From Williamwhitmania sp035530955 (GTDB taxonomy: Bacteria; Bacteroidota; Bacteroidia; Bacteroidales; Williamwhitmaniaceae), in assembly GCA_035530955.1 (NCBI GenBank), contig DATKTT010000134.1, positions 1-29,729 of the forward strand: a stretch of 29,729 nt of DNA, read 5' to 3'. The notes under the pieces are model-generated. The model was not told where the DNA came from, searched no databases, and saw only the letters and a list, made by a program, of their open reading frames with translations. This document shows positions 17,000 through 25,013 of the stretch, piece by piece. The translations under genes were made by a program, and so were the position numbers. Within the stretch, counting starts at the first letter, position 1; each line of letters begins with the position of its first letter.

Positions 17000-18058
17000 A
17001 TGCAACCAGACATCCGTGAAATCGATTTCATTCCATTAGGCAACATCAACATCAGTTGGAAATTTCTGGAGAAAGCACTACAATTAAATGGATTTCGTCT
17101 TGTGTTAACGGATACCTTGACCAGTGTTGTAGGGTTGGTCAATGCTGACAAGAAATTTATTCCTGCGCTAATTGTACCAGCAGAAGCGGCCCTCTCAGCG
17201 GAACAGAGTGAGATTGCCAAGCTGATGCAATCACGGCGGCTTCCTTATTTAAATATCCCTGTTCTTAACGATGGTTCCCTGGGTTTAGTGACCATTGTAG
17301 TTGGTACCGAAAGGCTAAAACAGCAAAGGTTGGAGGAGGCTTTGTCCATCATTCGAGTTTTTATCAATGTGGGCCAAGCCACAAGTGGCAGCATAACTTC
17401 TGATTTTGCTTCTGAATTTTTGGAGGGAGTGAGCCACGAAGTTCGATCGTTTCTAAACGGAATTTCGGGACCAATCCAGCTGCTGAAGGACAAGATTGAG
17501 GCCAAGGACCAGTATGACCTATACAGCATGATTGACAGCTCCATTGGCAGGCTTGTTCGGTTTACCTTTAAAACTTCGCTCATTGGTCTTTTGCAGAAGC
17601 AAAAGTATGGTGCTAAAAAGGAGATTGTTAACCTTTTCCCTCTCCTCCAACAGGCTACAGTGAATCTTCAGGAGATAAAATTCTCGGGGAGTGTAAATGT
17701 GTTGGTGGAAAAACCAACATTTGAACCTGTTGTTTCTGGCGATGCCGATCTTCTGCTTCAATGCTTTGAATCGCTGATCGAACGGATTGTTCTTTCGTAT
17801 GGCAACGAAGCCCCCGTGAGTGTGAGCTTTAGTTCGCCGGAAAATGGAAGATTCACCTGTAAAATTGCTTTTGCTGGGTTAAGGAGTGTGGATGAGATAG
17901 GTGGCATGGAGCAGCAGCTTAATCGTGATTTTGCCTCGGACATTGGTTTTATTTTAGCCAAGCAAATCATGGAACTTCAAGCGATTGAATTTAAGTTTGT
18001 TATTCTCGCTGACAACCAAGTTGAATTCCTGCTCATTTTTAACCACCACAAGGTATGA
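17000..18058 (+). CDS. Degenerate histidine-kinase-like protein (pseudokinase or phosphotransferase)
   Basis: 352 aa, no membrane segment or signal peptide. Residues of about 14-95 alternate strands and helices in a way that resembles a receiver domain but with Val-Pro (IVPAE) where the phosphoacceptor Asp should be; that is an inference. Residues of about 135-200 form a DHp-like helical hairpin with the H box EGVSHEVRSFLNGI, phosphoacceptor candidate His146. The ATPase-like C-terminus is degenerate: in the N-box alignment beginning GDADLLLQCF (247-256) both conserved Asn positions are replaced (Ser258, Arg262), and no DxGxG box is visible. ATP-dependent autophosphorylation is therefore unlikely. 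DHp plus a dead ATPase fold is the plan of the phosphotransferases Spo0B and ChpT. Its stop overlaps the transporter start (ATGA at 18055-18058), implying coupled translation. Confidence 0.75.
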   Translation: MQPDIREIDFIPLGNINISWKFLEKALQLNGFRLVLTDTLTSVVGLVNADKKFIPALIVPAEAALSAEQSEIAKLMQSRRLPYLNIPVLNDGSLGLVTIVVGTERLKQQRLEEALSIIRVFINVGQATSGSITSDFASEFLEGVSHEVRSFLNGISGPIQLLKDKIEAKDQYDLYSMIDSSIGRLVRFTFKTSLIGLLQKQKYGAKKEIVNLFPLLQQATVNLQEIKFSGSVNVLVEKPTFEPVVSGDADLLLQCFESLIERIVLSYGNEAPVSVSFSSPENGRFTCKIAFAGLRSVDEIGGMEQQLNRDFASDIGFILAKQIMELQAIEFKFVILADNQVEFLLIFNHHKV

Positions 18059-21000
18059 GCGATGTGATTATTAATACTGTCCTCCGAATTCTTGCTCTTT
18101 TGGCCTCCTCAAAAAGAGGGGAGGATGTGATGCTTACCAAAAGGTACGTTGAGAACTACTTATATAGCACCTATGGCCGATCGATTGGTAAGGCGAAATA
18201 TGGCGATTTTATCCAATATTTGGAGGCCTACTCTTCCAACAAAGGAGCACTACAAAATCTGCAACCTCTACTTAATTTAATTAATAAGGAATACTCCCTT
18301 GCAAATCGCATTCAAATTTTCATTACCCTGCTCAACTTTATTGGATACATCTGGAATTTTCGAATGGGTTTCTTTGTTGAGGGTGAGAATTTTGTGAATG
18401 AAATAGATAGCGTTGCCTCCGGCCTTAGGATTGAAAAGTCGGTATATCTTAGTATCCGTCAGTTTGTGTTTAACGAGCATCACCGCATCGCCAACAAGCA
18501 CGACCTTCTATTTGTGGGTGCCGGAAGTTCTTCCGTGGACGATATTCGTTACATGAAGCGATCGGGGCTCAGGGGATTAATTACCTTTATGTATGTGGCT
18601 TCTGGTGAGATGATCTTGCTCCATTATCGGGGGCGCGATTTTTTGGAGATTAACGGTAAAATTGTATTTCCGAACCAGCTCTATACGCTTACTCCGGGAA
18701 ACTATATCACTGGAAAAGGAATAAAGCCAATTTATTACGGGGAGATTCTAGCCGCCATTCTCAAGAGAAGCGATTCTTCCAGCATTACGCTGGCCGCGTC
18801 AAAGGTAGAGTTTACGTATGGCACCACAGGGCAAGGAATTCACAACCTCTCCTTCTCGTTCCATTCCGGTGATTTGGTAGCCATTATGGGCGATAGCGGA
18901 GTGGGTAAGTCTACCTTGCTCAACATCCTTGCCGGGCTCAATTCGGCATACCAGGGTAATCTATTGTGGAACGGATTGGAATATAAAAGCCACAATCGGC
19001 TGTTTCGGGAGCTCACCGGATATATTACGCAGGAGGATTCACTGATTGAAGATTTAACGGTTTACCAAAATCTATATTTCAGTAGCTTGCTCTCGTTAGG
19101 AGAGATGAGTTCCACTCAAGTTGCACAGCAGGTGGAGTGGATGCTTATCGTAATGGAACTGTATGAAATTAAGGACCTCATTGTTGGGTCTCCAACCAAT
19201 AAAATTATCAGCGGAGGTCAGCGTAAGCGCCTTTCCATTGCCATTGAGCTAATGCGCGAGCCAAAGGTCCTATTTGTAGATGAGCCCACCTCAGGCTTGT
19301 CATCGGCCGACTCCGAGAAGGTGATGAATACGTTGAAAACACTGGCGTTGCAGGATATATTGGTCATTGTAAATATCCACCAGCCCTCCTCTGAAATCTT
19401 TAAGCTGTTCGATAAGCTTCTCGTTCTTGATAAAGGTGGTTATCCCATTTTTTTTGGAAATCCGCTGGAAGGGATTCTTTACTTTAAGCAGCAAGGAAAA
19501 AGGGTGGACCAGAACATAAGCACTTGCGACAGCTGTGGAAACGTAAAGCCAGAAATCATTTTTGAGATTATTGACGAGAAAAAAGTGAACGATTTTGGCG
19601 TGCTTCTGAGCGAAAGGAAGCGAACGCCTAAGGAGTTTCACACCGAATATGTTAAGCAATTACCCTTGGTGGAGGATTCATCCATCCAAACACCAATCCC
19701 GCAACCAAAGCACATCAGCGCCAAACGGTTTCTGCAGTTTAAAATATTCTTTCAGCGTAATGTGTTATCGCGCAGGAATAACCGTGAGTTCGCCATATTT
19801 TCGATCACCGTTCCGTTGATCCTAAGTATCATAATTTCCATTGTATCGAAAAAATTCTCGTTTACCTCTGCCGGCGAGCCAATCTACAACTTCTACAATA
19901 ACCAGAATATTCCATCCTTCTTTTTCATGGCGGTGATTGCCTCCATGTTTATAGGCATGATAATTAGTGCCGATGGTATTTTTCGCGACCGAAAAACCCA
20001 CAAGCGCGAGGCCTATGTAAAGCTTAACAGGAGTAGTTCCATCAATGCCATTGTGCTGTTTTATATTTTGCTAAGTGCCATTCAAACTCTTGTATTTAGC
20101 ATAATAGGTGTATGGATACTGCAGCTTAAGGGTGTCTTTTTTCCTCTGTGGCTAATACTCTTCACCATATCATGTGTTGGTAATATTGCGGGCCTGCTAG
20201 TGTCGTCTATCTTTAAGTCCATTGCAGGCATATACTTAGCAATTCCCTTCCTGTTTCTACCCCAAATTTTGCTCAGCGGCGTGGTTGTTAAGTTTGACCA
20301 GCTCTACTACAAGTTTAGCTCCCCCGAGGTGGTGCCAATTATAGGCGATATAATGGCCTCGCGATGGGCCTATGAAGCTATCGATGTGTATCAGTTCAAG
20401 CATAATGCCTACGAGCAGCCACTGTTTGATGCGGAGTATGCTGAAAGTAACCTACGTAATGGGTTGCTATACCTGCTACCGCTAATCACATCCAAACAGG
20501 AAGACCTTGAGGCAATGCCTTCAAGTCAACGTTTGGCAAGCCACAAGTTTAAGGTGCTTCAAAGTGCAGTCGCTCGGCTAAACCAGCTGGATATCGGTCC
20601 ATTAAAATGGAACATTCGCCTAGATGGTTTGCAAGATGATAGCTTAACGATGTTTGCTTCAAAGTTGGAGCAATACAAGACTCGCCTCTCTCGCGAATAT
20701 AATCGGGTAATTGCGTTTAAGGAGTTGGTTATTGAGCAGCAAATGAAGAAGCAGGGTGGTTCAGATGCCTATATCGACTATCGAAACCAATGGCAAAATG
20801 CTGCATTGGTCGATTTAGTGCGTAACAGGGCCGAGCAAGATCCTGTTCGCATTGAAGGAACAACCGTCACGGTGATGGTCGATCCAGTGTTTCATGCTCC
20901 TCAAAACCGTTACGGTCGCGCCCATTTTTATGCACCCTTCAAGAGAGTGGGAAATGTAACTTTTGGCACCTTTGTTTTCAATTTATTAGTACTTTGGATT

Positions 21001-21111
21001 ATGTGGGCTGGGGGCTATATTATTCTTGTTACTGGAATGCTAGGCCGCTTAGTCAGCAAGATAGAGCATAAGCAAAAGGAATGGCGGACCAAACGGATAG
21101 AGCGGAAGTGA
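18055..21111 (+). CDS. ABCG-like ABC transporter with N-terminal extra domain and large extracytoplasmic loop
   Basis: 1018 aa, a single-chain half transporter with ATPase before membrane domain, as in ABCG/White proteins. Residues 1 to about 125 are helical and TerB-like; about 140-245 are beta-rich and possibly FHA-like, both tentative. The ATPase spans about 260-480: Walker A GDSGVGKST at 279-287, signature SGGQRKRLS from 386, Walker B VLFVDEPTSG from 405 (Asp409, Glu410) and an H-loop in NIHQPSSE. A CxxC (Cys491, Cys494) follows. Five membrane segments lie at about 579-745, then about 220 extracytoplasmic residues with long helices, and a last segment near 969-995. ABCG exporters have a loop there, but this one is much longer. 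All ATPase motifs are intact. Substrate is unknown. The start overlaps the kinase-like gene by 4 nt. Confidence 0.88.
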   Translation: MSDVIINTVLRILALLASSKRGEDVMLTKRYVENYLYSTYGRSIGKAKYGDFIQYLEAYSSNKGALQNLQPLLNLINKEYSLANRIQIFITLLNFIGYIWNFRMGFFVEGENFVNEIDSVASGLRIEKSVYLSIRQFVFNEHHRIANKHDLLFVGAGSSSVDDIRYMKRSGLRGLITFMYVASGEMILLHYRGRDFLEINGKIVFPNQLYTLTPGNYITGKGIKPIYYGEILAAILKRSDSSSITLAASKVEFTYGTTGQGIHNLSFSFHSGDLVAIMGDSGVGKSTLLNILAGLNSAYQGNLLWNGLEYKSHNRLFRELTGYITQEDSLIEDLTVYQNLYFSSLLSLGEMSSTQVAQQVEWMLIVMELYEIKDLIVGSPTNKIISGGQRKRLSIAIELMREPKVLFVDEPTSGLSSADSEKVMNTLKTLALQDILVIVNIHQPSSEIFKLFDKLLVLDKGGYPIFFGNPLEGILYFKQQGKRVDQNISTCDSCGNVKPEIIFEIIDEKKVNDFGVLLSERKRTPKEFHTEYVKQLPLVEDSSIQTPIPQPKHISAKRFLQFKIFFQRNVLSRRNNREFAIFSITVPLILSIIISIVSKKFSFTSAGEPIYNFYNNQNIPSFFFMAVIASMFIGMIISADGIFRDRKTHKREAYVKLNRSSSINAIVLFYILLSAIQTLVFSIIGVWILQLKGVFFPLWLILFTISCVGNIAGLLVSSIFKSIAGIYLAIPFLFLPQILLSGVVVKFDQLYYKFSSPEVVPIIGDIMASRWAYEAIDVYQFKHNAYEQPLFDAEYAESNLRNGLLYLLPLITSKQEDLEAMPSSQRLASHKFKVLQSAVARLNQLDIGPLKWNIRLDGLQDDSLTMFASKLEQYKTRLSREYNRVIAFKELVIEQQMKKQGGSDAYIDYRNQWQNAALVDLVRNRAEQDPVRIEGTTVTVMVDPVFHAPQNRYGRAHFYAPFKRVGNVTFGTFVFNLLVLWIMWAGGYIILVTGMLGRLVSKIEHKQKEWRTKRIERK

Positions 21112-21168
21112 TGATTTTTTTTGTATTTTTAGTTTTTGAATTATTTCAATTAACCTTACCGATTTGCT

Positions 21169-22116
21169 ATGGACTCCAAGTTTAAAATTTCTAAAAGAGT
21201 GAGCAGGCTAAGAGCCTTTGCTATTTTTGGTCTGGGCCTAGGAATTTCATTCTTTATGGGAGGTTGTCAAGGATGTAGCACTACTTCCAGTAGCGGTGCT
21301 ACCGATACCGTTGCGCAGGTTCAAGACACCACAACGGTTGGTATTGATTACCTGCTCCCCACTCCAGAAGAATTAATCTCTTCGTTAGCCGACAATAATT
21401 TTGGTTATAAAGATACACAACTCCTCGACCTGAAGATGGTGGATAAGGTTACCCTTACCCGGTATAAAGCGCTCTACTTCGGCGTTGCTTATACCGATTT
21501 TTTATACCTCAGCTACTTTAATAAGGGCTATAAGGCATTGGACTATCTCAAGGCCCTTAAAAAGTTAGCCACAGAGCTTGGTATAAGTAACCAGATGAAT
21601 CAGAATTACTTAGACCGGATGGAGAAAAATCTCACCAATGTGGATTCCTTGAAAATTATCTCTATTGAGATGTCGATTGAGGTATTTAAGAATATTGAAA
21701 CACTGGGCGGTCAGGAGTTGTTTTCCGAGGTTGGGGTTGGAACTATTGTGGAGGCTCTTTACCTTGCCTCGATCTCCATCGACGATGTAAACAAGCAGCA
21801 AGCTTTGGTGAAACAGGTGGTGGATATGGGGCTATTTTTCGATAACTACCGCGAAAATTTTGCGCAGTATAGCCCGAAGGATTCAGCCTCAGCTAAGATG
21901 ATGCGCGACCTGAATACCATTAAGGATGGTTTCTACAGCTTAAACGAAAATAACAATAGTCTTTCCGTTGTGAAGAAGACGGTTACAGATAGCACTGCCA
22001 CGATTATCCTTAAGGAAGAGGGTGAGAAGCAAAGCCGATATAGTACCGAAAAGTTTCTCCTGCTAAAGAAGCAGATTCAGGAAATACGTCAGAATATTTT
22101 CAGCCAGAAATACTAA
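21169..22116 (+). CDS. Predicted helical lipoprotein of unknown function
   Basis: 315 aa. Lys/Arg-rich N-terminus, a hydrophobic segment at 16-31 and a lipobox-like MGGC with Cys33 as the lipidation site; the n-region is long (15 residues) but acceptable. A short low-complexity Ser/Thr linker follows, then an almost entirely helical body with repeated aromatic positions (YLSYFNKGYKALDYLKALKK). No catalytic motif and no recognised family. It starts 57 nt after the ABC transporter with no terminator between, so cotranscription is likely. A periplasmic or outer-membrane partner for the transporter's large extracytoplasmic loop is a reasonable inference, not shown by the sequence. Confidence 0.75.
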   Translation: MDSKFKISKRVSRLRAFAIFGLGLGISFFMGGCQGCSTTSSSGATDTVAQVQDTTTVGIDYLLPTPEELISSLADNNFGYKDTQLLDLKMVDKVTLTRYKALYFGVAYTDFLYLSYFNKGYKALDYLKALKKLATELGISNQMNQNYLDRMEKNLTNVDSLKIISIEMSIEVFKNIETLGGQELFSEVGVGTIVEALYLASISIDDVNKQQALVKQVVDMGLFFDNYRENFAQYSPKDSASAKMMRDLNTIKDGFYSLNENNNSLSVVKKTVTDSTATIILKEEGEKQSRYSTEKFLLLKKQIQEIRQNIFSQKY

Positions 22117-22178
22117 CCATGCTCTGTTATATCAGGCATTTGTATTAAGTTAAAGTCTGCAAAATAAAAGATTAGGGA

Positions 22179-22643
22179 ATGAAAAAGATATTGTTACTCA
22201 TGCTGCTTTCAGCATTTACTGCCACCTTGTATGGACAAGGTTGTAATGGATTTAATAAAACCAAAGGCTGTACCCGTTTTAATGTTGAAGGTTATAATAT
22301 CTACGGTCAATCCACGAATGCACTTCTCTTGGCCGATTCAACTTATCGCTACAGAGTCGTGCTATTTGGAGGCAAGGAGTACCGGGTTTCCTTTTGTGCC
22401 GACAGGGAATTTTATCCAATCCACTTTAGGCTTATCAACGCCAAAACTAACGAGGTAACTTATGATAATGAAACCGATAAGTATGTAGAGTCCGTTGGTT
22501 TTGCCGTTAATGATACTCGGCAGATTATTATTGAAGTTACTTTAATGCCTAAAAAAATGGACTATCAGACCTTCAGCGATAGAACCTCATGCGTGGGTAT
22601 TCTCATCCAGTGGAACAAAATACCAACTATTGGATTTAAGTAA
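22179..22643 (+). CDS. Small secreted protein of unknown function
   Basis: 154 aa with a clear signal peptide (MKKILLLMLLSAFTATLYGQ, cleavage probably after the Gly or Gln near 19-20). The mature part has about 135 residues, is beta-rich, and contains four cysteines (near positions 22, 31, 73 and 137) that could form two disulfides. No motif identifies a family. The start ATG is 62 nt after the lipoprotein gene, on the same strand with no terminator between, so it is probably in the transporter cluster. It may be a periplasmic accessory protein. Confidence 0.72.
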   Translation: MKKILLLMLLSAFTATLYGQGCNGFNKTKGCTRFNVEGYNIYGQSTNALLLADSTYRYRVVLFGGKEYRVSFCADREFYPIHFRLINAKTNEVTYDNETDKYVESVGFAVNDTRQIIIEVTLMPKKMDYQTFSDRTSCVGILIQWNKIPTIGFK

Positions 22644-22824
22644 TTCGCTTTTCGTGGAGATGGGTTGATTACTGATTTCACGTTCACTGTCACATAGTGA
22701 TTGTTAGTCATTACATTGCTTCAGCTTATGGAAATGATTTCTCCTTTTTGCACCAAATACAGTTAAATAGGAAAAGAAGAGGCCGTAAGATTTAAAGTAA
22801 TCGGAATAGAAACAATAAAGAGCT

Positions 22825-23283
22825 ATGTTTGATAAGGTAATTGATATAGGAAACACGCCAGATAGGGAAGAAGTGCTGGAGGTTGAGAATAGCTATTCTC
22901 CGGCAGATCATTTAATCTTACTTGTTGAGGATAATGAAATTCACTGTCAGCTTATCTCTGCTGCATTGGAGGCCATTTGCCATATCGACATTGCCTCTAA
23001 CGGAGAGGAAGCCCTCGAGATGGCTGCAAGGTCAACCTATCCGGCCATTCTCATGGATATTAATCTTGGGTCAGGCATTACCGGAGTGGAGGTAACACAA
23101 CAGATTAGACGAATCCCTCGCTACCGAATTACTCCAATCATTGCCGTTACCGGATACCTTGTTAATGGTGAGCAGGATGCGCTCCTCTCCTCTGGATTTT
23201 CCTTTTGCATCGAGAAGCCCTTTCCAATCAACCACCTTCGCACGGTTATTAGCGATATTTTAGGGCTGAGAGGGCATTGCTAA
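22825..23283 (+). CDS. Stand-alone response-regulator receiver protein
   Basis: 152 aa: a variable acidic N-terminus of about 28 residues, then one complete receiver domain and no output domain. Signature residues are all present: acidic Glu35-Asp36 in LLVEDNE, phosphoacceptor Asp78 in AILMDINLG, Thr109 in IIAVTGY and Lys131 in CIEKPF. The wording of the domain (ILLVEDNEIHCQLISAAL) is that of receivers found in hybrid kinases, so it may take phosphate from or pass it to a DHp domain. It sits 181 bp downstream of the transporter cluster on the same strand; the kinase-like protein at 17000 with its retained His146 is the nearest possible partner. Regulation of the gene itself is not visible. 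Confidence 0.9.
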   Translation: MFDKVIDIGNTPDREEVLEVENSYSPADHLILLVEDNEIHCQLISAALEAICHIDIASNGEEALEMAARSTYPAILMDINLGSGITGVEVTQQIRRIPRYRITPIIAVTGYLVNGEQDALLSSGFSFCIEKPFPINHLRTVISDILGLRGHC

Positions 23284-23713
23284 GAATAGCAATGTTGGAT
23301 TAAGCTAGGATTAGCATTAAACTCTACCGAAGATCTCTGGTCTACTCACAATCAACACCTCCCGATTATTGAGACTACACGCAAAACACTTTACCATAAT
23401 GGTTTGCGTTAAAGTTTTCGGCTTTAGCTACAGCTGCCTATTATTCAGCACTATTGAATTTAGAGTCAAAATGAGCTATCTTTCGTAAGTCAGATGGGTC
23501 CATGGTCATGCTAATCTTACCTAATTGAGTATTAAAATTTGTAAGGCTTGCTCCATCAATTCAGCGTAGTTTATCCCCTCAGTGCGATTAAATGTGGGTT
23601 GGTCCTGTCTTTTTGAAGAGCTCTATTGAGGTTATTTATGGTCAATTAAGGGAAATTAGCTTTTAGGGTCTGTCTAAATCAAATATCTTTAGCCAAATTT
23701 AATTGGAAAACAC
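23284..23713. other. 430-bp intergenic region, no gene recognised
   Basis: No ORF of note on either strand and no tRNA. A weak CGCAAA/TTTGCG inverted repeat (23380-23385 and 23403-23408, 17-nt loop) lacks a T run. The right end holds the candidate promoter of the tautomerase gene. Confidence 0.5.
23661..23691 (+). promoter_or_regulatory. Candidate promoter of the tautomerase gene cluster
   Basis: TTTT at 23661-23664, then 19 nt, then TATCTTTA at 23684-23691: one base off at each element of TTTG/TAnnTTTG but with the exact 19-nt spacing. The predicted start is about 15-20 nt before the ATG at 23714. Confidence 0.45.
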
Positions 23714-24103
23714 ATGCCGTTGGTTAAGGTTGAAATTATAGCGGGTAAGAGTTCCCAGTATAAAAAGGCACTGATGGATGGAATACATCAGGCGTTGGTT
23801 AATACCATCAAAATTCCTGACCACGATCGTCGCCAGCGCTTGTATGAGCTGTCTGCCGAATGCTTCGAGCATGATGGTAGAAGCGATAGCTACACCATAA
23901 TTGAGGTAACCATGTTCAAGGGGCGTAGCGCGGAGGCAAAGAAGTCCTTTTACAGGGAGGTGGTAGACTTACTCATGGCTAATCCGGGAATTCCAGGCAA
24001 CGACATAACCATCGTAATAAATGATCCCGCTTTGGAAAACTGGGGGATTAGAGGTGGAAAACCAGCTTCAGACGTCGATCTAGGTTTTAACTTAAATGTA
24101 TAG
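23714..24103 (+). CDS. Tautomerase-superfamily protein
   Basis: 129 aa, cytosolic. After Met removal the protein begins with Pro (MPLVKVEIIAGKS), the N-terminal proline that acts as the general base in 4-oxalocrotonate tautomerase and MSAD relatives. The length and internal duplication-like beta-alpha-beta layout (residues 3-35 and 55-95: YTIIEVTMFKGRSAEAKKSFYREV) fit the two-motif 130-aa subgroup (the cis-CaaD/MSAD/tautomerase_3-like type) rather than the 60-aa 4-OT. Substrate is unknown. It leads a compact three-gene unit: 2 nt to the DUF3795 gene, which overlaps the CoA-binding gene. Confidence 0.85.
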   Translation: MPLVKVEIIAGKSSQYKKALMDGIHQALVNTIKIPDHDRRQRLYELSAECFEHDGRSDSYTIIEVTMFKGRSAEAKKSFYREVVDLLMANPGIPGNDITIVINDPALENWGIRGGKPASDVDLGFNLNV

Positions 24104-24105
24104 CC

Positions 24106-24558
24106 ATGGAAGCGACCGTTCTTGCAAACACTGGCTACTGTGGAGTTTTTTGTGGTGACTGCATTCCTTCCCGGTCAGAGCTATTTTGTGTGGCACGTAC
24201 ACTCAAATCGGAGCTTGCTATTAATCACCTCGAGAAGTATGCACAAATAAAGGAGCAGAAGCAAGAGGTGTTTAAGGACTACAACCAATTTCTTGATGTT
24301 CTGAATGCCATCATAAATTTGGAGTGCAGTGGAAGTTGCCGAAAGGGTGGATGTAACGAAAACTGCGAGGTTAGAAGTTGTGCCATATCGCGCGAATTGG
24401 TAGGGTGTTGGGCGTGTGACGAAATGGAGCAATGTGAAAAACTTTCACACCTTAAAAAACATCACCCACATCTCGATTTTCACCTAAACATTATTGCCAC
24501 TGAGGGATTGCTTGCCTTTCATAATAAACGAAAATCGCACTACGCATGGGACAAGTAA
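24106..24558 (+). CDS. Cysteine-rich DUF3795-family protein
   Basis: 150 aa with 12 cysteines, several in CxxC or CxxxC arrangements: GYCGVFCGDC at the N-terminus, then CSGSCRKGGC and NCEVRSC in the middle, and GCWACDEMEQC. This spacing is characteristic of DUF3795, a family of probable metal-binding (zinc or iron-sulfur) proteins widespread in anaerobes; biochemical function is unknown. The start ATG is 2 nt after the tautomerase stop, and the last 13 nt overlap the start of the CoA-binding gene, so translation of the three genes is linked. No membrane segment or signal peptide. Confidence 0.85.
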   Translation: MEATVLANTGYCGVFCGDCIPSRSELFCVARTLKSELAINHLEKYAQIKEQKQEVFKDYNQFLDVLNAIINLECSGSCRKGGCNENCEVRSCAISRELVGCWACDEMEQCEKLSHLKKHHPHLDFHLNIIATEGLLAFHNKRKSHYAWDK

Positions 24559-25013
24559 CCAAAAATAGGGTGGAGTTAAAGGAGCAGATAGATGCCTTTC
24601 TGCGTGGTAAAACCATCGCTGTTGCAGGTGTATCGCGCCACAAGAAGAAGTTTGGATATCTTGCATACTTGGAGTTGAAGGAAGCCGGTTACAAAGTTTT
24701 CCCAATAAACCCCAATCTGGCTGAAATTGATGGTGAGCATTGTTACCCAAGACTTTCTTCCATAGAGGAGCAGGTAGATTCACTGCTGGTATGTACCGAG
24801 TCCGTTGGGTTGGTGGTTGATGAGGCTATTGCCTTAGGTATTCAGAATATTTGGCTACAAAATGGCATTAACGCCGATAAGTTGGGTAATCTAGCTATTC
24901 TTGGGATAAGTCTAGTGCAAAATGAGTGCATTCTTATGTATGCTGTTCCTCGCAAATTTCCCCATAACCTGCATCGGTTAATTCGAAAAACCTTTGGCAC
25001 CTTGCATGCCTAA
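24546..25013 (+). CDS. CoA-binding domain protein (YccU-like)
   Basis: 155 aa. A single Rossmann-like CoA_binding_2 domain: IAVAGVSRHKKKFGYLAYLELKEAGYKVFPINPNL near residues 24-60 is the dinucleotide/CoA-binding beta-alpha unit, and IQNIWLQNGINADKL near 100-115 is the second typical block. Homologues bind CoA or act as stand-alone versions of the succinyl-CoA-synthetase-like domain; no reaction is established. It overlaps the DUF3795 gene by 13 nt and ends convergently with the methyltransferase gene, sharing the bases 25010-25013. The upstream in-frame region offers no better start. Confidence 0.9.
   Translation: MGQVTKNRVELKEQIDAFLRGKTIAVAGVSRHKKKFGYLAYLELKEAGYKVFPINPNLAEIDGEHCYPRLSSIEEQVDSLLVCTESVGLVVDEAIALGIQNIWLQNGINADKLGNLAILGISLVQNECILMYAVPRKFPHNLHRLIRKTFGTLHA

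Noticed and set aside
22684..22700. TCACT/AGTGA inverted repeat as a terminator before the receiver gene
   Set aside because: The stem is only 5 bp and no T run follows.
23380..23408. Hairpin CGCAAA/TTTGCG as a terminator or small RNA
   Set aside because: A 6-bp stem with a 17-nt loop and no T run is too weak, and no transcript context supports it.
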